Assembly (NCBI GenBank): GCA_963838385.1
Contig: CAWIRE010000001.1
Coordinates: forward strand, 2,108,001 to 2,172,000
From: DAHUYF01 sp963838385
GTDB lineage: Bacteria; Pseudomonadota; Alphaproteobacteria; ATCC43930; CGMCC-115725
Length of the DNA stretch: 64,000 bases
Direction: 5' to 3'
Of this stretch, positions 42,039-52,805 are shown in pieces. The notes below the pieces were generated by a model, which worked only from the letters and a program-made list of their open reading frames with translations, ran no database searches and was not told where the DNA came from. Both the position numbers and the translations under genes were made by a program. Numbering within the stretch: the stretch's first letter is position 1; the number at the start of each line of letters is the position of its first letter.

Positions 42039-43874
42039 CTAGAAGCCCACGGTGATCGACACGTCGCCGCGGCCGCCGGGGTGCGGCGGCCCGCCGGGCA
42101 CGCCCCGGAGCTGCCAGCCGAAATCGCCATAGAGCACGACATAGCGGTCGATGGTGTAGTTCGCGCCGATCCCGACGCTGGCGAGCGTGGCGCTCGACGG
42201 CTCCCCCACTTGCGCCACGAGGCTCGAAGCGTGGCCGACATCGTTGAAGACGAAGGGCTGCAGCCGGTCGAGCCACGGCGCGTCGCGGAACAGCCCGGTC
42301 AGGCTGAAGGCGGGCGCCCGCAGCTCGTTCGACAGCAGCCAGCCCTCGTCGCCGATCACGACGTAGGGATCATAGCCGCGCACCGATCCGACGCCGCCGA
42401 GCGCCAGCTCCTCGCTCGCCAGCAGCGGCGCGGTGGCGCGCTGCAGCGTTCCCTTGATCGACCAGACCAGCCCGGCCGGCACCGGGCCCAGCTTGGGCAG
42501 CGGCGTCAGCCGTTCCACGGTCAGCTGGCCATAGGCATAGTGGGCGGCGGCGCCGGCGCGCTGCGTCTCGAAATCGGCCTTGTCATTGCCGCCGGTGATA
42601 CCGCCCGGCGCCGCATAGAAGATGCCCGTCGCCGTCGTGCTGCCGTAGGGATCGCCCAGCGTGGCGCTGTATTGCGCCATCGCCTGATCGATCTCGCTGA
42701 CATTGGCGGTGACCTGGGTCCCGCCGAAGGCGAGATTGTTGTTGGTCGTCTTGAAGTCGTAGCCGAACTGGAGCTCCTGGGTGAACCGCTCGGCCGGCGG
42801 CAGGCGCAGCGTGTAGCGCAGGCTGGCCTGGCCGGTGAGGCCGAGCTGGTCGAAATCGCCGGCGAGCCGCGGCACGGCGCGGGCATAGAGTCCGAAGATG
42901 GTCAGCTGGTCGGACCAGGGCAGCGGCAGGGTGTAGTTGAACGCATGCGCCTCGAAGCGCGGCGCGTCGGGCCGGCCGGGAAGGGAGGGGTTTCCGGAGA
43001 GAATGTCGGAGCTGGCGGTGAACTGATACGAGAATTGATGATCGAGGCCGAAGACGTTCGCCCAGGTGAACCCGGCCTCATAGCGGTCGGGGCCCAGCAC
43101 CGGCGGCCCGGCATCATCGAATCCGACGAAGGCGCGCAGCGGCAGGCGATCGGCGGTCTTGAGCACGAGATCGGTGCTGCCGGCCGTCGTGCCGCGCTCG
43201 TAGAGCAGATCGACCTGGCGCACGGGGTTGGCGTTGAGCACGGTCTGGTCGATCAGCAGGCGCGAGCCGATGATCGCGTCGCCCGGCTTCAGGCTCACCT
43301 CGTCGGCGAGCACGTCGCTGGCGAACCACTCGTTGCCTTCGACGCGGACGCGGCCCAGCTTGAACTCGACCACCGCGAGCTGCACCACGCCGTTGTTGAC
43401 GTCCTGCTCCGGCACGACGACGTTGACCAGCGGGTGGTCCTTGTCGCGATAGCGCAGAATGACCGCGCGGGTGATCTCGTTGAGCCTTGCCAGGGTCAGC
43501 GGCTGGCCGATGAAGGGCGCTACCGCGGCGCGGAACGCGTCGTCCTCGAGCAGCGGCAGGCGCTCCACCTCGACGCCCCGGGCGTCGCGTCCGGCCTTGA
43601 CCACCGCGGCCACGCCGGGCACGAAGACCAGCGCCTTGATCGCCGGCACGATGACCTTATGCGCCGCAGGATCCCGGCGCGGCACAGGCAGCGGCGGCGA
43701 GGGCGGCGGCGCGAGCGCGCGCGGCGCCAGCGTCTGCGGCGCCACCTCGGAATAGTTCTGCGCCTCGGCCGCCACGGGCAGCAGCAGCGCCGCGGCGCAG
43801 AGCGCCGCCAGAGAGCGGTCACGGCGATGCCTCGGCCCGGATCGCTGGTCCGGACGCCCTGGCCGATCGATCAA
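42039..43874 (-). CDS. TpsB, two-partner secretion outer-membrane transporter
   Basis: The protein of about 611 residues is a ShlB/FhaC-type Omp85 transporter that secretes the neighbouring TpsA. It has a signal peptide (LAALCAAALLLPVAAEAQ), a Pro-rich segment, POTRA domains (FIGQPLTLARLNEITRAVILRYRDK; VRVEGNEWFASDVL) and a 16-strand barrel with the conserved GGVGSVRGYDP motif of loop L6. I start it at TTG 43874, which overlaps the tpsA stop as TTGA; no ATG gives a proper signal peptide. SapC follows. Confidence 0.88.
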   Translation of the reverse strand: MIDRPGRPDQRSGPRHRRDRSLAALCAAALLLPVAAEAQNYSEVAPQTLAPRALAPPPSPPLPVPRRDPAAHKVIVPAIKALVFVPGVAAVVKAGRDARGVEVERLPLLEDDAFRAAVAPFIGQPLTLARLNEITRAVILRYRDKDHPLVNVVVPEQDVNNGVVQLAVVEFKLGRVRVEGNEWFASDVLADEVSLKPGDAIIGSRLLIDQTVLNANPVRQVDLLYERGTTAGSTDLVLKTADRLPLRAFVGFDDAGPPVLGPDRYEAGFTWANVFGLDHQFSYQFTASSDILSGNPSLPGRPDAPRFEAHAFNYTLPLPWSDQLTIFGLYARAVPRLAGDFDQLGLTGQASLRYTLRLPPAERFTQELQFGYDFKTTNNNLAFGGTQVTANVSEIDQAMAQYSATLGDPYGSTTATGIFYAAPGGITGGNDKADFETQRAGAAAHYAYGQLTVERLTPLPKLGPVPAGLVWSIKGTLQRATAPLLASEELALGGVGSVRGYDPYVVIGDEGWLLSNELRAPAFSLTGLFRDAPWLDRLQPFVFNDVGHASSLVAQVGEPSSATLASVGIGANYTIDRYVVLYGDFGWQLRGVPGGPPHPGGRGDVSITVGF

Positions 43875-46800
43875 GGGGACTGGCCCTCGGGCGCGGAAGG
43901 ACCGGTCTCGATGAAGCTCGAATCGGAGAACAGGACGCCACCCAGGGGATTGCCGTTCTCGTCGAACTGCGGCAGCAGCGCCGACCACTGGCTGCCGTCC
44001 GGCGCGCCGCCGCCGGCGCTGGGCGACAGCCCCGCGAGCTGGCTCAGGACCAGCGGATCGACCGGCGTATAGGACGTACCATTGGGATTGGTGATGACGA
44101 ACGGGATCGGCGGCACGTTGGGCTGCGGCGTCGCCGTCACCGTCAGGATGGCGGGCAGGTAGGTGATCCGGTAATTCTGCGCGCTGAGCCCGAAGGGCAG
44201 GATCTGATAGGTCCCGGGCGTGGCGATCGACGGCTCGGTGGTGCTGAAGCGCAGCGTGCCGTTGAGCACGCTCGGAGTCTGGCCCGCGATGAAGCCGCTG
44301 AGGATCGCGGCGAAGACCGGGTCGGGCGCGCCGGCGACATGGCTGGCATTGAGGGCGGCGACGACGAGCGGCGCGGGAGTGATCGTGCCGGCGGCGGTGA
44401 CGAAGGTGAGGGCGTAGTTGTTGCCGCCATTGCCGTCGCTCACATGAGCCGAGGCGACGAGCGCGCTGCCGTTGGTCCCGAGAACGTTCGCCGAGGCAAA
44501 AGCCTGAGTGAACGCGGCCGTGTCGCCGGCGAACACCGTGCCCGAGGTGATCACCGGCGCGCCTATCGACGAGGTCGTGCCGTTATAGACGCGGCTGTCG
44601 CTCGCCGCGCTCACCGTCAGCGGCGCCGGGGTGATCGTGCCGGCCGCGGTGACGAAGGTGAGAGCATAATTGGCTCCGCCATTGGCGTCGCTCACGCCGC
44701 CCGAGGCGACGAGCGTGCTGCCATTGGTGCCGAGCACGTTCTTCGAGGCGAAGGCCTGGGTGAACCCGGCCGTATCGCCGGCGAACACCGTGCCCGAGGT
44801 GATCACCGGCGCGCCGGTCGAGGCGGTGGTGCCGTTATAGACGCGGCTGTCGCTCGCCGCGCTCACCGTCAGCGCCTCCGGCGTGATGGTGAAGGTGCCG
44901 CTTGCGAAGGCGAAGCTGTAGCCGAAATCCGAGGCGAGCGTGCCTTGCGTCGCCGTCATGCCGTAGCTGCCGGCGTTGCGGCCGCTGCCGCCGGTGACGC
45001 CGGCCGTGCCGCTCACCGCCTGCGCCAGCGCATCGCCGGGGACGAGGCCGCTGAAGGTGAAGCTCGGCGTCGCGGTCTGCGTCAGCCCGTCATAGGTCAC
45101 GGAGGCGCTGCCCGGCGTCACCGTCAAGGTCTCGGTCTCGGCATAGACGAAGCGATCGCCGGCATAGGCGGCGAGGCTGCCGGGCGTGTAGCCGGCGAAG
45201 GCATGGCCATAGAGCGGATCGGCGACGAGACCGCCGGCGGCGACATCGCCGACGGTATTGGTGAAGACCAGGAACCGGCCATTGGGCGTGGCGAGAGCGT
45301 TGGCGCCGGCATTGTTGGTGAAGGCGGCACCGCTCGCCGCGCCGGCGTAAAGCACGATCGCGTCGCCGCTCGCCTGGCTCTTGATGCCGCGCTTCAGCGT
45401 GATCGCGCCGTTGGTGGTGAGCGTCGCCACGCCGGCGCCGCGGAGCACGACCCTGTCGTCGACGATGATATCGGCATTGCCGGCGGCAAAGCTCGCGTTG
45501 ACGCCCGAGGCGAAATCGATCGTGTGCCCGCTGACGCCGTAAAGGATGCCGGGCTTGGCGAGGGCGCCCGCCGCCGTGGCGAGCAGCGAGCTGTCGAGCG
45601 GACCCGTGCCGTCGGTCGTCACTTGCACGGCGTTGGCGGCGATGTCGAGCCCGGTCTCCGCCACGGTGGCAACGGACGCGCCACCGGCGATCGCCGTCGC
45701 CGCGGCGGGCGTGGCGAGCCGCACCGCATTGCCGGCGGTATCGTTGCCGCCGGCGAGCGGCGTCAGGAAGGCGAGGACGGCGCTGCCGTTGCCGAGCGCG
45801 CCGGAGGGCAGAAGAAGCTCGTAGTAGCCATTGGCGCCGACGAAGCCGCCGCCGAGGATCTGCCCGTTGGCGGCGAGCGTCACCTCTTCGCCGGCGGCGC
45901 TCGTCCCCGCGGCACCCGAGACGAGTTGCGGCGCCGTGCCCGTCGGAAACTCGGACAGCAGATAGGGGAGGGAGAAGCCGTTGATGATGCCGAAGGCGGT
46001 ATTGCCGGCGTCGAGGGTGGCAAACGGCGTGCCCGCACCCGTCTGCTGGAGCTCGGCCGTCGTCGCGCCGGTGCCGCCGGCGCTGCGCGCCTGGCCCGTG
46101 GTCTCGGTGTCCCAGAAGGAGGCGGTGACGGTGCCGCCGCCGAGCGTGCGCCCGACGAGGCCGCCGACATGCGTGGCGCCCGCTGCCAGCACCGCGCCCG
46201 TGGCGAGCGATTGCGTGATGGAGCCGGTGTTGTCGCCGGCAAGGCCGCCGACATCTTTCGCGCCCGATGCCAGCACCGCGGCGGTCGCCAGCGAGGACGC
46301 GACCGAGCCCTCATTGCCGCCGACCAGGCCGCCGATGAAGGAGGAGCCGCTGCCGGTAGCATCCACCGCGCCGGTCGCCGCCGCGGATGAGATCGTGCCG
46401 TTGGCGGCGTTGAAGCCCGCGAGGCCGCCGAGATCGGAGGAGTTGCCGCCGACGGTCACGATGCCGCTGGCCGAGGACGCGGTGATCGAGCCGGCGCGAC
46501 CGCCGGCCAGCCCGTTGAAGCCGACGAGGCCGCCAATGGCGGCGGAGCCGGACCCCGCCGTGACGCTGGCGCCCGACGAGGATTGCGTCACCGTGCCGTC
46601 GTTCCAGCCGACGAGGCCGCCGATAGTGTCGGCGGCGGCGCCGAGCGCGATCGCGCCGGAGACCGAGACGTTCGACACCGTGCCCTTGTTGGTCCCGGCG
46701 AGCAGGCCGACATCGCCGACGCCCGCGGCGGTGCCGGTCAGCGTGGCGCCGGCGAGCGTCAGGTTGCGGACGATGCCGGCGGCGCCGATCTCGCTGAAGA

Positions 46801-48798
46801 GGCCCAGATTCTGGCCGGTCGTGCCGCCATCGCCGATGGCGAGGCCGGTGATCGTCTGGCCTTCGCCGTCGAAGATGCCCTTGAACACGCCTGCCGCTGC
46901 TGGCCGATCGGCGTGAAGGCGATGCCCGCCGCGCTGAAGCCGGTGCCGAGCGCGTAATCCTGCTTGAGCGACCGCGAGCTGGCGCCGATCGCCTGCAATT
47001 GCGCGGCATCGTTCACCAGCTCGTAGGCGGTGAGCGCGCCGGCAACGTCGCTGGCGTAATTCTTCGTCTTGCCGAAGGCGCCGGTGGCGGTGTCGTAGCC
47101 GTCGTAGAGGATCGAGACCGTGCCCGGCGTGGCGCCGCTGAGATCGATCTGCGCGCCGGCACCGAATTTCACCTGGCCGAAGCCCGACTTCAGCCCGGCG
47201 CCGCTGACGCCGCCGATGCCGGTATTGTCGGCGCGCAACGTGACGCTGCCGCCGCCGCTGTTGGCGATCACCACGCCGCTGTCGAGGACGATGCCGTTGA
47301 AGGCGCTGAGCGTCAGCGCGCTGGCATTCGTCCAGGAGAAGCTGCTCTGCACCTCGATGTCGCCGCTGCCGGTCTGCACCACGACATTGCCGCCGGCCAG
47401 CTCCTGGAGGAGCTCGCCGGTGGTGAGCGTCGAGATCGTGCTGTTGCCGGCGGCGCCCGAGACGATGTCGAGACCCGCGGGATCGAGCAGCAGCGTGCCG
47501 GCCTGACCGCGGGGCGCCAGGCGATCGACGTTACCGGTGAAGGCGAGCGTGCCATGACTCGACACTTCGGCAAAGCCGCCATTGCCGCCCTGAGCGCCGC
47601 CGATGACGCTGATCGTGCCGGCGAAGCTCGTCTTCTGCTCGGACCAGACCACGACATTGCCGCCATTGCCGGCGCCGCCGCCCGCGCCGCCACCGGCGAG
47701 GATCTGGGCCCCGGCAGCGACGGTCGTGGTCTCGGCGTTGGCGACCGGATGCGATACCAGATCCTGCGCCGGGTCGGCGCCGCCCTGGCGGTCGCCGCCG
47801 ATCAGCACCGTGCCGCCCTTGGTGGTGCCGCGCGCATCGATGACGGCGCTCGCCGTCAAGCTGACAGTCGCGCCGGTGACCTCGACCGTGCCGCCGGAGC
47901 CGTCGGCGTTCTGCGCCGCGATCGTGTCCGAGACGGTGACGTTGCCGCTTCCCGCCGTCAGCCAGACATGGCCGTCGACCGTCGCGCTGCCGGTGGCCTT
48001 GATCATGCCGTCGTGATTGCCGGCAAGCGCATAGATGTTGCCGCCCGAGGCCGCCAGCTCCGCCTGCACCGCGCTGATGTCGCCGCTGTTGGTGACGTCG
48101 CCGCCGCCCACGCGCACGAAGGCGCGCGGATCGGGATCGGAGGCGTCCTTGAGCAGCACCTCCTGGCCGGCGGCGAGCCCGACGGTGCCGTGCGCGGCGG
48201 TGATCGCGCCGGCGTTGACGACGCCGTGCGCGATCAGGAAGACGTCGCCGCCGGTTGCCGAGATCTCGCCGAGATTCTTCACCTCGGCGGTCGAGCTGCC
48301 CTGGAACAGCAGCGTGCCGCCCGCCAGGAAGGCCTGGTTCGAGACATCGAGCGTCGAGGCGACGAAGCTGCCGCCGGTCACCACCACGCCGCCCTTGCCG
48401 ATCACCACGCCTTGCGGGTTCAGCAGATAGAGCGAGCCCGTCGCCCGCAGGCTGCCGAGGATGAGCGAGGGATTGCCGCCCGTGACCCGGCTGAGCGTCG
48501 CGCCGGTGCCGTTGTCGAACTGCACGCTGGCGCCGGCGCCGATCGAGAAGCTCCGGAAATCGATGATCCCGCGCTGGGTTTTCTGGGTGACGGTGAGGTG
48601 CGCGCCGGAGGCGCTGATCGATCCCTGCCCGGCGACGAACTGGCCCCCGGTCGGCAGCGCCGGCGATGCCGCCTGCGCCTGCGCCGCCACCGCCGCGAGC
48701 GCGGTGCCGGCGAGCAGCCGCGCCGCCACTCTGCGCCGGGGATGGCGCGAGGCCGGACCTTGGGCGTTGGCGGGAAAGGACGGCCAAGGTGCGGACAT
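43871..48798 (-). CDS. TpsA, filamentous haemagglutinin-type adhesin, frameshifted
   Basis: About 1640 residues. The N-terminus has an extended signal and a TPS secretion domain (GISASGAHLTVTQ-like start, FRSFSIGAGASVQF, SLYLLNPQGVVIGKGG). Then come Gly/Ala/Thr-rich beta-helix repeats, a series of GLUG motifs (IGGLVGWNDGTV, IGGLVGFNG, VGGLAGDNTG), and C-terminal YDG/MBG-like repeats (SRVYNGTT) with two nearly identical 84-residue units. The first frame runs from 48798 to about 46890 and the second from about 46888 to 43871; one missing base between QQRQ and FKGIFDGEG explains the break. It should be exported by the adjacent TpsB. Confidence 0.85.
44368..44871 (-). repeat. Tandem 252-bp repeats in tpsA (YDG-type units)
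   Basis: Two adjacent units of 252 bp (about 44620-44871 and 44368-44619) encode 84 residues each, starting LTVSAASDSRVYNGTT and ending AAGTITPAP, nearly identical at the protein and DNA levels. They can change copy number by recombination, altering stalk length. Confidence 0.8.
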
Positions 48799-49144
48799 GC
48801 CGGTTCCTCTGCGGAGTAGACGAGCGAGGGACCGTGCCGCGGCGGCGCGAGGACGCAGCCGGAGCTGCCCCTTCGCGCCCTGATGCGGCGTCGCCCGGGA
48901 ATTTCATGAACGGGTCGCGTTCAGGATATTTAACGATCTCTCTTTCAGTCGTATTGCGGTTCCCTTTCGGAAATTGAACAGCGGCGGTTTTTCCGTGCCG
49001 CCGGGCGAGCGCGCGGCGCGGGACGAGACGAATGGATGTGCGATGGCGCGCGCCATCGCTGGCCGCGACGCGCCCCGCATCGTCCGATCACTCTTTTGTG
49101 TTTGTGTCTGGTACCTGCCGCCCGACGACGTCGGCGCGGCGCGC
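48799..49144. other. Upstream region of tpsA
   Basis: This 346-bp region between the response-regulator stop and the tpsA start (both minus strand) has no credible gene. It contains an AT-rich patch around 48925-48985 that probably holds the tpsA promoter; no clear -35/-10 pair stands out. No terminator hairpin with a U-tract is visible for the regulator gene. Confidence 0.4.
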
Positions 49145-49834
49145 CTACGGCACCAGCCGATAGCCGCCCGGCTCGGTCACCAGGATCTGCGCCTTGGTGG
49201 GATCGCGCTCGATCTTCTGGCGCAGGCGATAGACATGCGTCTCGAGCGTGTGGGTGGTGACGCCGGCGTTGTAGCCCCAGACCTCGTTCAACAGCGTGTC
49301 GCGGCCGATGATCTTGTCGCCGGCGCGGTAGAGGTATTTGAGGATCGCCGTCTCCTTCTCGGTGAGCCGCACCTTCTTGCGACCGGTCTCGTCGGTGAGC
49401 AGCTTGGCGGACGGGCGGAAGGTGTAGGGACCGATGGTGAAAACCGCGTCCTCGGACAGCTCGTGCTGGCGCAGCTGGGCGCGCAGCCGCGCCAGCAGCA
49501 CGTTGAGGCGGAAGGGCTTGGCGATGTAGTCGTTGGCGCCGCTGTCGAGGCCGAGGATGGTGTCGGCGTCGCTGTCGGCGCCGGTCAGCATGAGGATCGG
49601 CGCGCGCACCCCGCCGCGGCGCAGCAGCCGGCACAGCTCGCGCCCGTCCATGTCGGGCAGTCCGACATCGAGCAGCACCGCATCGAAATGCTGCTGCTTG
49701 GCCACGGCAAGCGCGGCGGCGGCGTCTTCCGCGCCCACCGCCTGGAACTCCTCGTGCAGCTGCAGCTGCTCGGCGAGCGAATGGCGCAGCGCCGCGTCGT
49801 CATCGACGATCAATATCCTGCGACCCGCGCTCAT
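49145..49834 (-). CDS. OmpR-family response regulator, orphan
   Basis: The 229-residue protein has a receiver domain (ILIVDDDAALRHSL, phospho-acceptor in VLLDVGLPDMDG near residue 53, Thr in MLTGAD, Lys in AKPFRLNVL) and a winged helix (VRLTEKETAILKYLYRAG, TLLNEVWGYNAGVTTHTLETHVYRLRQKIE, TEPGGYRLV). This C-terminal form resembles the CenR/PetR-like group of alphaproteobacteria. No sensor kinase is adjacent. It lies upstream of tpsA on the same strand and might influence it. Confidence 0.9.
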   Translation of the reverse strand: MSAGRRILIVDDDAALRHSLAEQLQLHEEFQAVGAEDAAAALAVAKQQHFDAVLLDVGLPDMDGRELCRLLRRGGVRAPILMLTGADSDADTILGLDSGANDYIAKPFRLNVLLARLRAQLRQHELSEDAVFTIGPYTFRPSAKLLTDETGRKKVRLTEKETAILKYLYRAGDKIIGRDTLLNEVWGYNAGVTTHTLETHVYRLRQKIERDPTKAQILVTEPGGYRLVP

Positions 49835-49867
49835 CCGCCCTTGCCTTCCTCTGCCGCCGCCGGGACC

Positions 49868-50152
49868 TCAGCGCTCGACCCTGACCCCGTGCCAGAAGGC
49901 GACGTAGCCCTTGATCGCCGCCGCCGCGGGCTTCGGCGCCGGATAATACCATGCGGCGTCGGCATTCTCCTGCCCGTCCACAACCACGGTGAAATAATGC
50001 GCCATGCCCTTCCACGGGCAGGCGGTGGTGGTGGCGCTGGGCTTGAGATAGGCGCGGTTCAGCGTGTCGGGCGGAAAATAGACGTTGTTCTCAATCAGCT
50101 CGAACCGCTCGCTCTCGGCCAGCACCTTGTCCCGCCAGATCGCCTTTGCCAT
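49868..50152 (-). CDS. DUF427 family protein
   Basis: The 94-residue protein is a single DUF427 domain: AIWRDKVLAESERFELIENNVYFP, the CPWKGMAHYFTV core, then AAWYYPAPKPAAAAIKGYVAFW. The conserved CPWKG-x-A-x-Y pattern is diagnostic. These small cytoplasmic proteins have no established biochemical role. It is followed by the response-regulator gene 33 bp away. Confidence 0.93.
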   Translation of the reverse strand: MAKAIWRDKVLAESERFELIENNVYFPPDTLNRAYLKPSATTTACPWKGMAHYFTVVVDGQENADAAWYYPAPKPAAAAIKGYVAFWHGVRVER

Positions 50153-50253
50153 GGCTCGCTCCTCCTCCAGGACCCCACGGCCGCACTATTCGCCGGGAAC
50201 GGGCGCAGCGCAAGTCGCCCCAGGAGGTGTGGCGGGTTCTGCTGACAGGCGCC

Positions 50254-51132
50254 TTACATCCCCCGCGGCAGCGCCAGGAGGTCGCGATGGCCGACGATGA
50301 GCGACAGACCGCCGGCGGCGAGGACGGCGCGGCGCTCTTCCGCCCAGCGCGCGATCACCGCCTCGGCCTCGGGATGGGCGTCGCGCGCGGCGCGGCGCTC
50401 GGCCTCGAGCACCGCCAGCAGCATCGCCGGATGCTCGGGCCCGATGCGCCAGTCGCTGGACGCGGTGGCGACGGCGCAGCCGGCGGCGGCGAGCCGGGCG
50501 CCGAGATAGACCGGGGCGGCCCCGCCCAGCGCCGGGCCGAGCCCCTTGTCGCGGCGCTGATGCGCGGCGAAGGCGTCGCGGATCAGCGCGTCGGCCGCGG
50601 CGGGCGGCTGCCATTCCCGGCGCCCATCGACCATCAGCGTCGAGAGCAGCGGCACGCGCCGGCGCTCGATCTGCACCGCCAGCGCGTCGATCCAGGCCGG
50701 CGCGGCGAGATCGGCGAGCCCCGACAGCGCGACGCCGTCATAGGGCTCGGCGAAGGCGCGGGCGAGGTCGGCGGCGAGATCGATGCGCCGCGCCATCAGC
50801 CGCCAGCGCGCCGCGCCGGCGTGGATGACCACCCCGCCCGGCTCCTTCTCCACGCCGTAGCCTTCGCGCGCCGCCCAGGCGATGTGCTCGGCGGCGCAGA
50901 ATCCCAGCAGCGCCGCATCGTCGTCGACCAGCACCCAGTCCTGGTCGCCGCCGACGATCGGCGCGAGCGCGCGCGCATTGGCGCCGGTGCCGGTGCCGAG
51001 ATCGACGAGGCGCAGCGGCCGGTCGGGCGGCCGGCGCAGCGCGGCAGCGAAGCGGCCCGCCAGCCCGGCATCGCGCGCGGCGCGATCGAAGGGCGCGCGC
51101 AGGCGCAGCCAGTCGAGGCTGAAGCCGGTCAT
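50254..51132 (-). CDS. Class I SAM-dependent methyltransferase
   Basis: The 292-residue protein has an N-terminal helical part and a Rossmann domain with motif I LVDLGTGTGANARAL, the acidic end of strand 2 VLVDDDAALL, and a motif IV-like DGVALSGLADL. The C-terminal half has APVYLGARLAAAG and an insertion with Trp residues. The acceptor is unknown. It is the last gene of the minus-strand cluster RibD_C reductase, MDR dehydrogenase, PTPS-like, GT4, methyltransferase, and probably modifies that pathway's product. Confidence 0.82.
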   Translation of the reverse strand: MTGFSLDWLRLRAPFDRAARDAGLAGRFAAALRRPPDRPLRLVDLGTGTGANARALAPIVGGDQDWVLVDDDAALLGFCAAEHIAWAAREGYGVEKEPGGVVIHAGAARWRLMARRIDLAADLARAFAEPYDGVALSGLADLAAPAWIDALAVQIERRRVPLLSTLMVDGRREWQPPAAADALIRDAFAAHQRRDKGLGPALGGAAPVYLGARLAAAGCAVATASSDWRIGPEHPAMLLAVLEAERRAARDAHPEAEAVIARWAEERRAVLAAGGLSLIVGHRDLLALPRGM

Positions 51133-51272
51133 CGGATGTCCTTTCAGCCGCCTCGTGCCATGCCGCCGCTCCTGGCGACGTTCTCGCAGATTTCAGTGAC
51201 GGATGCGACCGCGATTTCTCGCGGGGCGCGCGCGCGCACCACGGCAACGAGCGCGGCGCGACGGCGGTTCCT

Positions 51273-52334
51273 TCAGCCGGCGCCGATCAGGCGGTCGAGC
51301 GACTGCGCCCAGTGCCGGATCGCTTCGGGCCAGTCCGGCAGGGCGGCGCCGGCCTTGGCCGCGGCGGCGGCGAGCTGCAGCCTGAGCGGCGGCTTGTCCA
51401 GCACCAGGGCAAGCGCGCGCACCAGCGAGGAGCGGTCTCCCGGCGGCACCAGCATCGCCGCCTCGGCCGGCACGGTCTCGGGAATGGCGCCCGCGGTGGT
51501 GGCGACGATCGGCAGCCCATGCGCCAGCGCCTCGGCGAAGGCCATGCCGTAGCCCTCGTGATAGGAGGGCAGGACGAAGCAATCGGCATCGGCATAGGCG
51601 GCGCCGAGCCGCGCGGGCGGCCATTCACCGGCCAGCAGCACGCGTTCGCCCAGACCGTGCCGCGCGATCGCCTGCTCCAGCGCCAGGGTGGCGGCGCGAT
51701 CGCGCGTCAGGCTGCCGATGCAGGTGAGCTGCCAGTGGCGGTCGGCGAGCTCGGCCAGCGCCTCGATCAGCAGCAGATGGCCCTTGCGCGGCGCGATCGT
51801 CGCGACGCAGAGCAGGCGCACCGGCCCGTCGTGCAGCGCGACGCGCGGCGTCGCGGACGGCTTCGCCGTGCCCGGCGGCGTCACCAGCAGGCGCGCCCGC
51901 GCCACGCCGTACTCCTCCATGTGCCAGGCGGTGGTATGGCTGGGGCAGAGCACGCCCGCGAGCAGCGGCAGCAGCCGCGCCTCGGCCAGCGCCAGCGCCT
52001 CGCGCGTCTCGAGCGGCAGCCCGGTCTCGAGCGCGAGCGGATGATGGACGAAGCCGACGAAGCGATGACGCTGCGCCAGCTGCGGCGTCAGACACTCGAT
52101 GAAGGCCGGCAGCGCCATGCCGTCGATCACCACCGCGGCGCCGGGCGCGAGCCCGGCGAGCGCCGCGGCCGCAGCATCGCCCGCCGCGGCGTCGGGCTCG
52201 GGAAAGCGGCCCGCGAGCTCGCGCACCGCGACCTCGCGGCCGAGCGCCCGCAAGCCCTCCACCACATGACGATCGAAGAGGTAGCCGCCGGTGAGCTGGT
52301 CGAGCGCTCCCGGCACGATGAAGGTGAGGGCCAT
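51273..52334 (-). CDS. Glycosyltransferase family 4
   Basis: The 353-residue protein has a GT-B fold with the C-terminal GT4 signature: LLCVATIAPRKGHLLLIEAL, then LPSYHEGYGMAFAEALAHGLPIVATTAGAIPE with the E-x7-E donor site. The N-terminal half has TGGYLFDRHVVEGLRALG and a VIDGMALPAF turn. It would use a nucleotide sugar to modify a small molecule or glycan. Its start touches the PTPS-like stop (both at 52334), indicating coupled translation within a five-gene unit. Confidence 0.92.
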   Translation of the reverse strand: MALTFIVPGALDQLTGGYLFDRHVVEGLRALGREVAVRELAGRFPEPDAAAGDAAAAALAGLAPGAAVVIDGMALPAFIECLTPQLAQRHRFVGFVHHPLALETGLPLETREALALAEARLLPLLAGVLCPSHTTAWHMEEYGVARARLLVTPPGTAKPSATPRVALHDGPVRLLCVATIAPRKGHLLLIEALAELADRHWQLTCIGSLTRDRAATLALEQAIARHGLGERVLLAGEWPPARLGAAYADADCFVLPSYHEGYGMAFAEALAHGLPIVATTAGAIPETVPAEAAMLVPPGDRSSLVRALALVLDKPPLRLQLAAAAAKAGAALPDWPEAIRHWAQSLDRLIGAG

Positions 52335-52738
52335 CAGCCGAGCGCGGCGTCGAAGGCCGCGAAGGCCACCGGCGATTCGCGCAAGGTGACGCGCATCGTG
52401 GCGAGGCCGCCCGCGGTGCCGGGTCCGAGCGCACCCGCCGCGATGCGCGCCTTGAGGCGGCGGAAGATCTCGCCGGCGAGGAATTCCGTCGTCGTGTTGC
52501 GGCCGCGGAACTCGGCCATCTCGTCGAGGTTGCGGTAGTTGATCTCGCCCAGCACCGATTTCAGCGCGGCCAGCGCGAGCCCGATGTCGCAGACCAGGCC
52601 GTTGCCGTCCAGTTGCGCGCGCCGCACCTCCATTTCCACCGCGTAGGTCGCGCCGTGGAGCTGCTGCGCCGGGCCGAAGATCTCGCCGACGAAGCTGTGG
52701 GCGATCATCACGTGGTCGCTGACGGCGAGGCTGTACAT
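52334..52738 (-). CDS. Divergent 6-pyruvoyltetrahydropterin synthase/QueD family protein
   Basis: The 134-residue protein has the T-fold of the PTPS/QueD family (MYSLAVSDHVMIAHSF; ATYAVEMEVRRAQLD; VCDIGLALAALKSVLGEINYRNLDE; NTTTEFLAGEIFRRL). The usual zinc triad is incomplete: the HGH motif reads HGA, and the catalytic Cys before it is missing. A pteridine substrate is therefore uncertain, and it may catalyse a different reaction or act structurally. I start at ATG 52738. It sits between an MDR dehydrogenase and a glycosyltransferase. Confidence 0.85.
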   Translation of the reverse strand: MYSLAVSDHVMIAHSFVGEIFGPAQQLHGATYAVEMEVRRAQLDGNGLVCDIGLALAALKSVLGEINYRNLDEMAEFRGRNTTTEFLAGEIFRRLKARIAAGALGPGTAGGLATMRVTLRESPVAFAAFDAALG

Positions 52739-52805
52739 GGCCGATCCTCCCGACGCCGAGATACAGGCCCGCGCCGGCGATGACAAGCCGAGAGCGGCGT
52801 CAATG

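Noticed and set aside
44339..46390. A 683-codon plus-strand frame inside tpsA
   Set aside because: Antisense to the repeat-rich adhesin and made of periodic Arg/Gly/Ala patterns that mirror the TpsA repeats.
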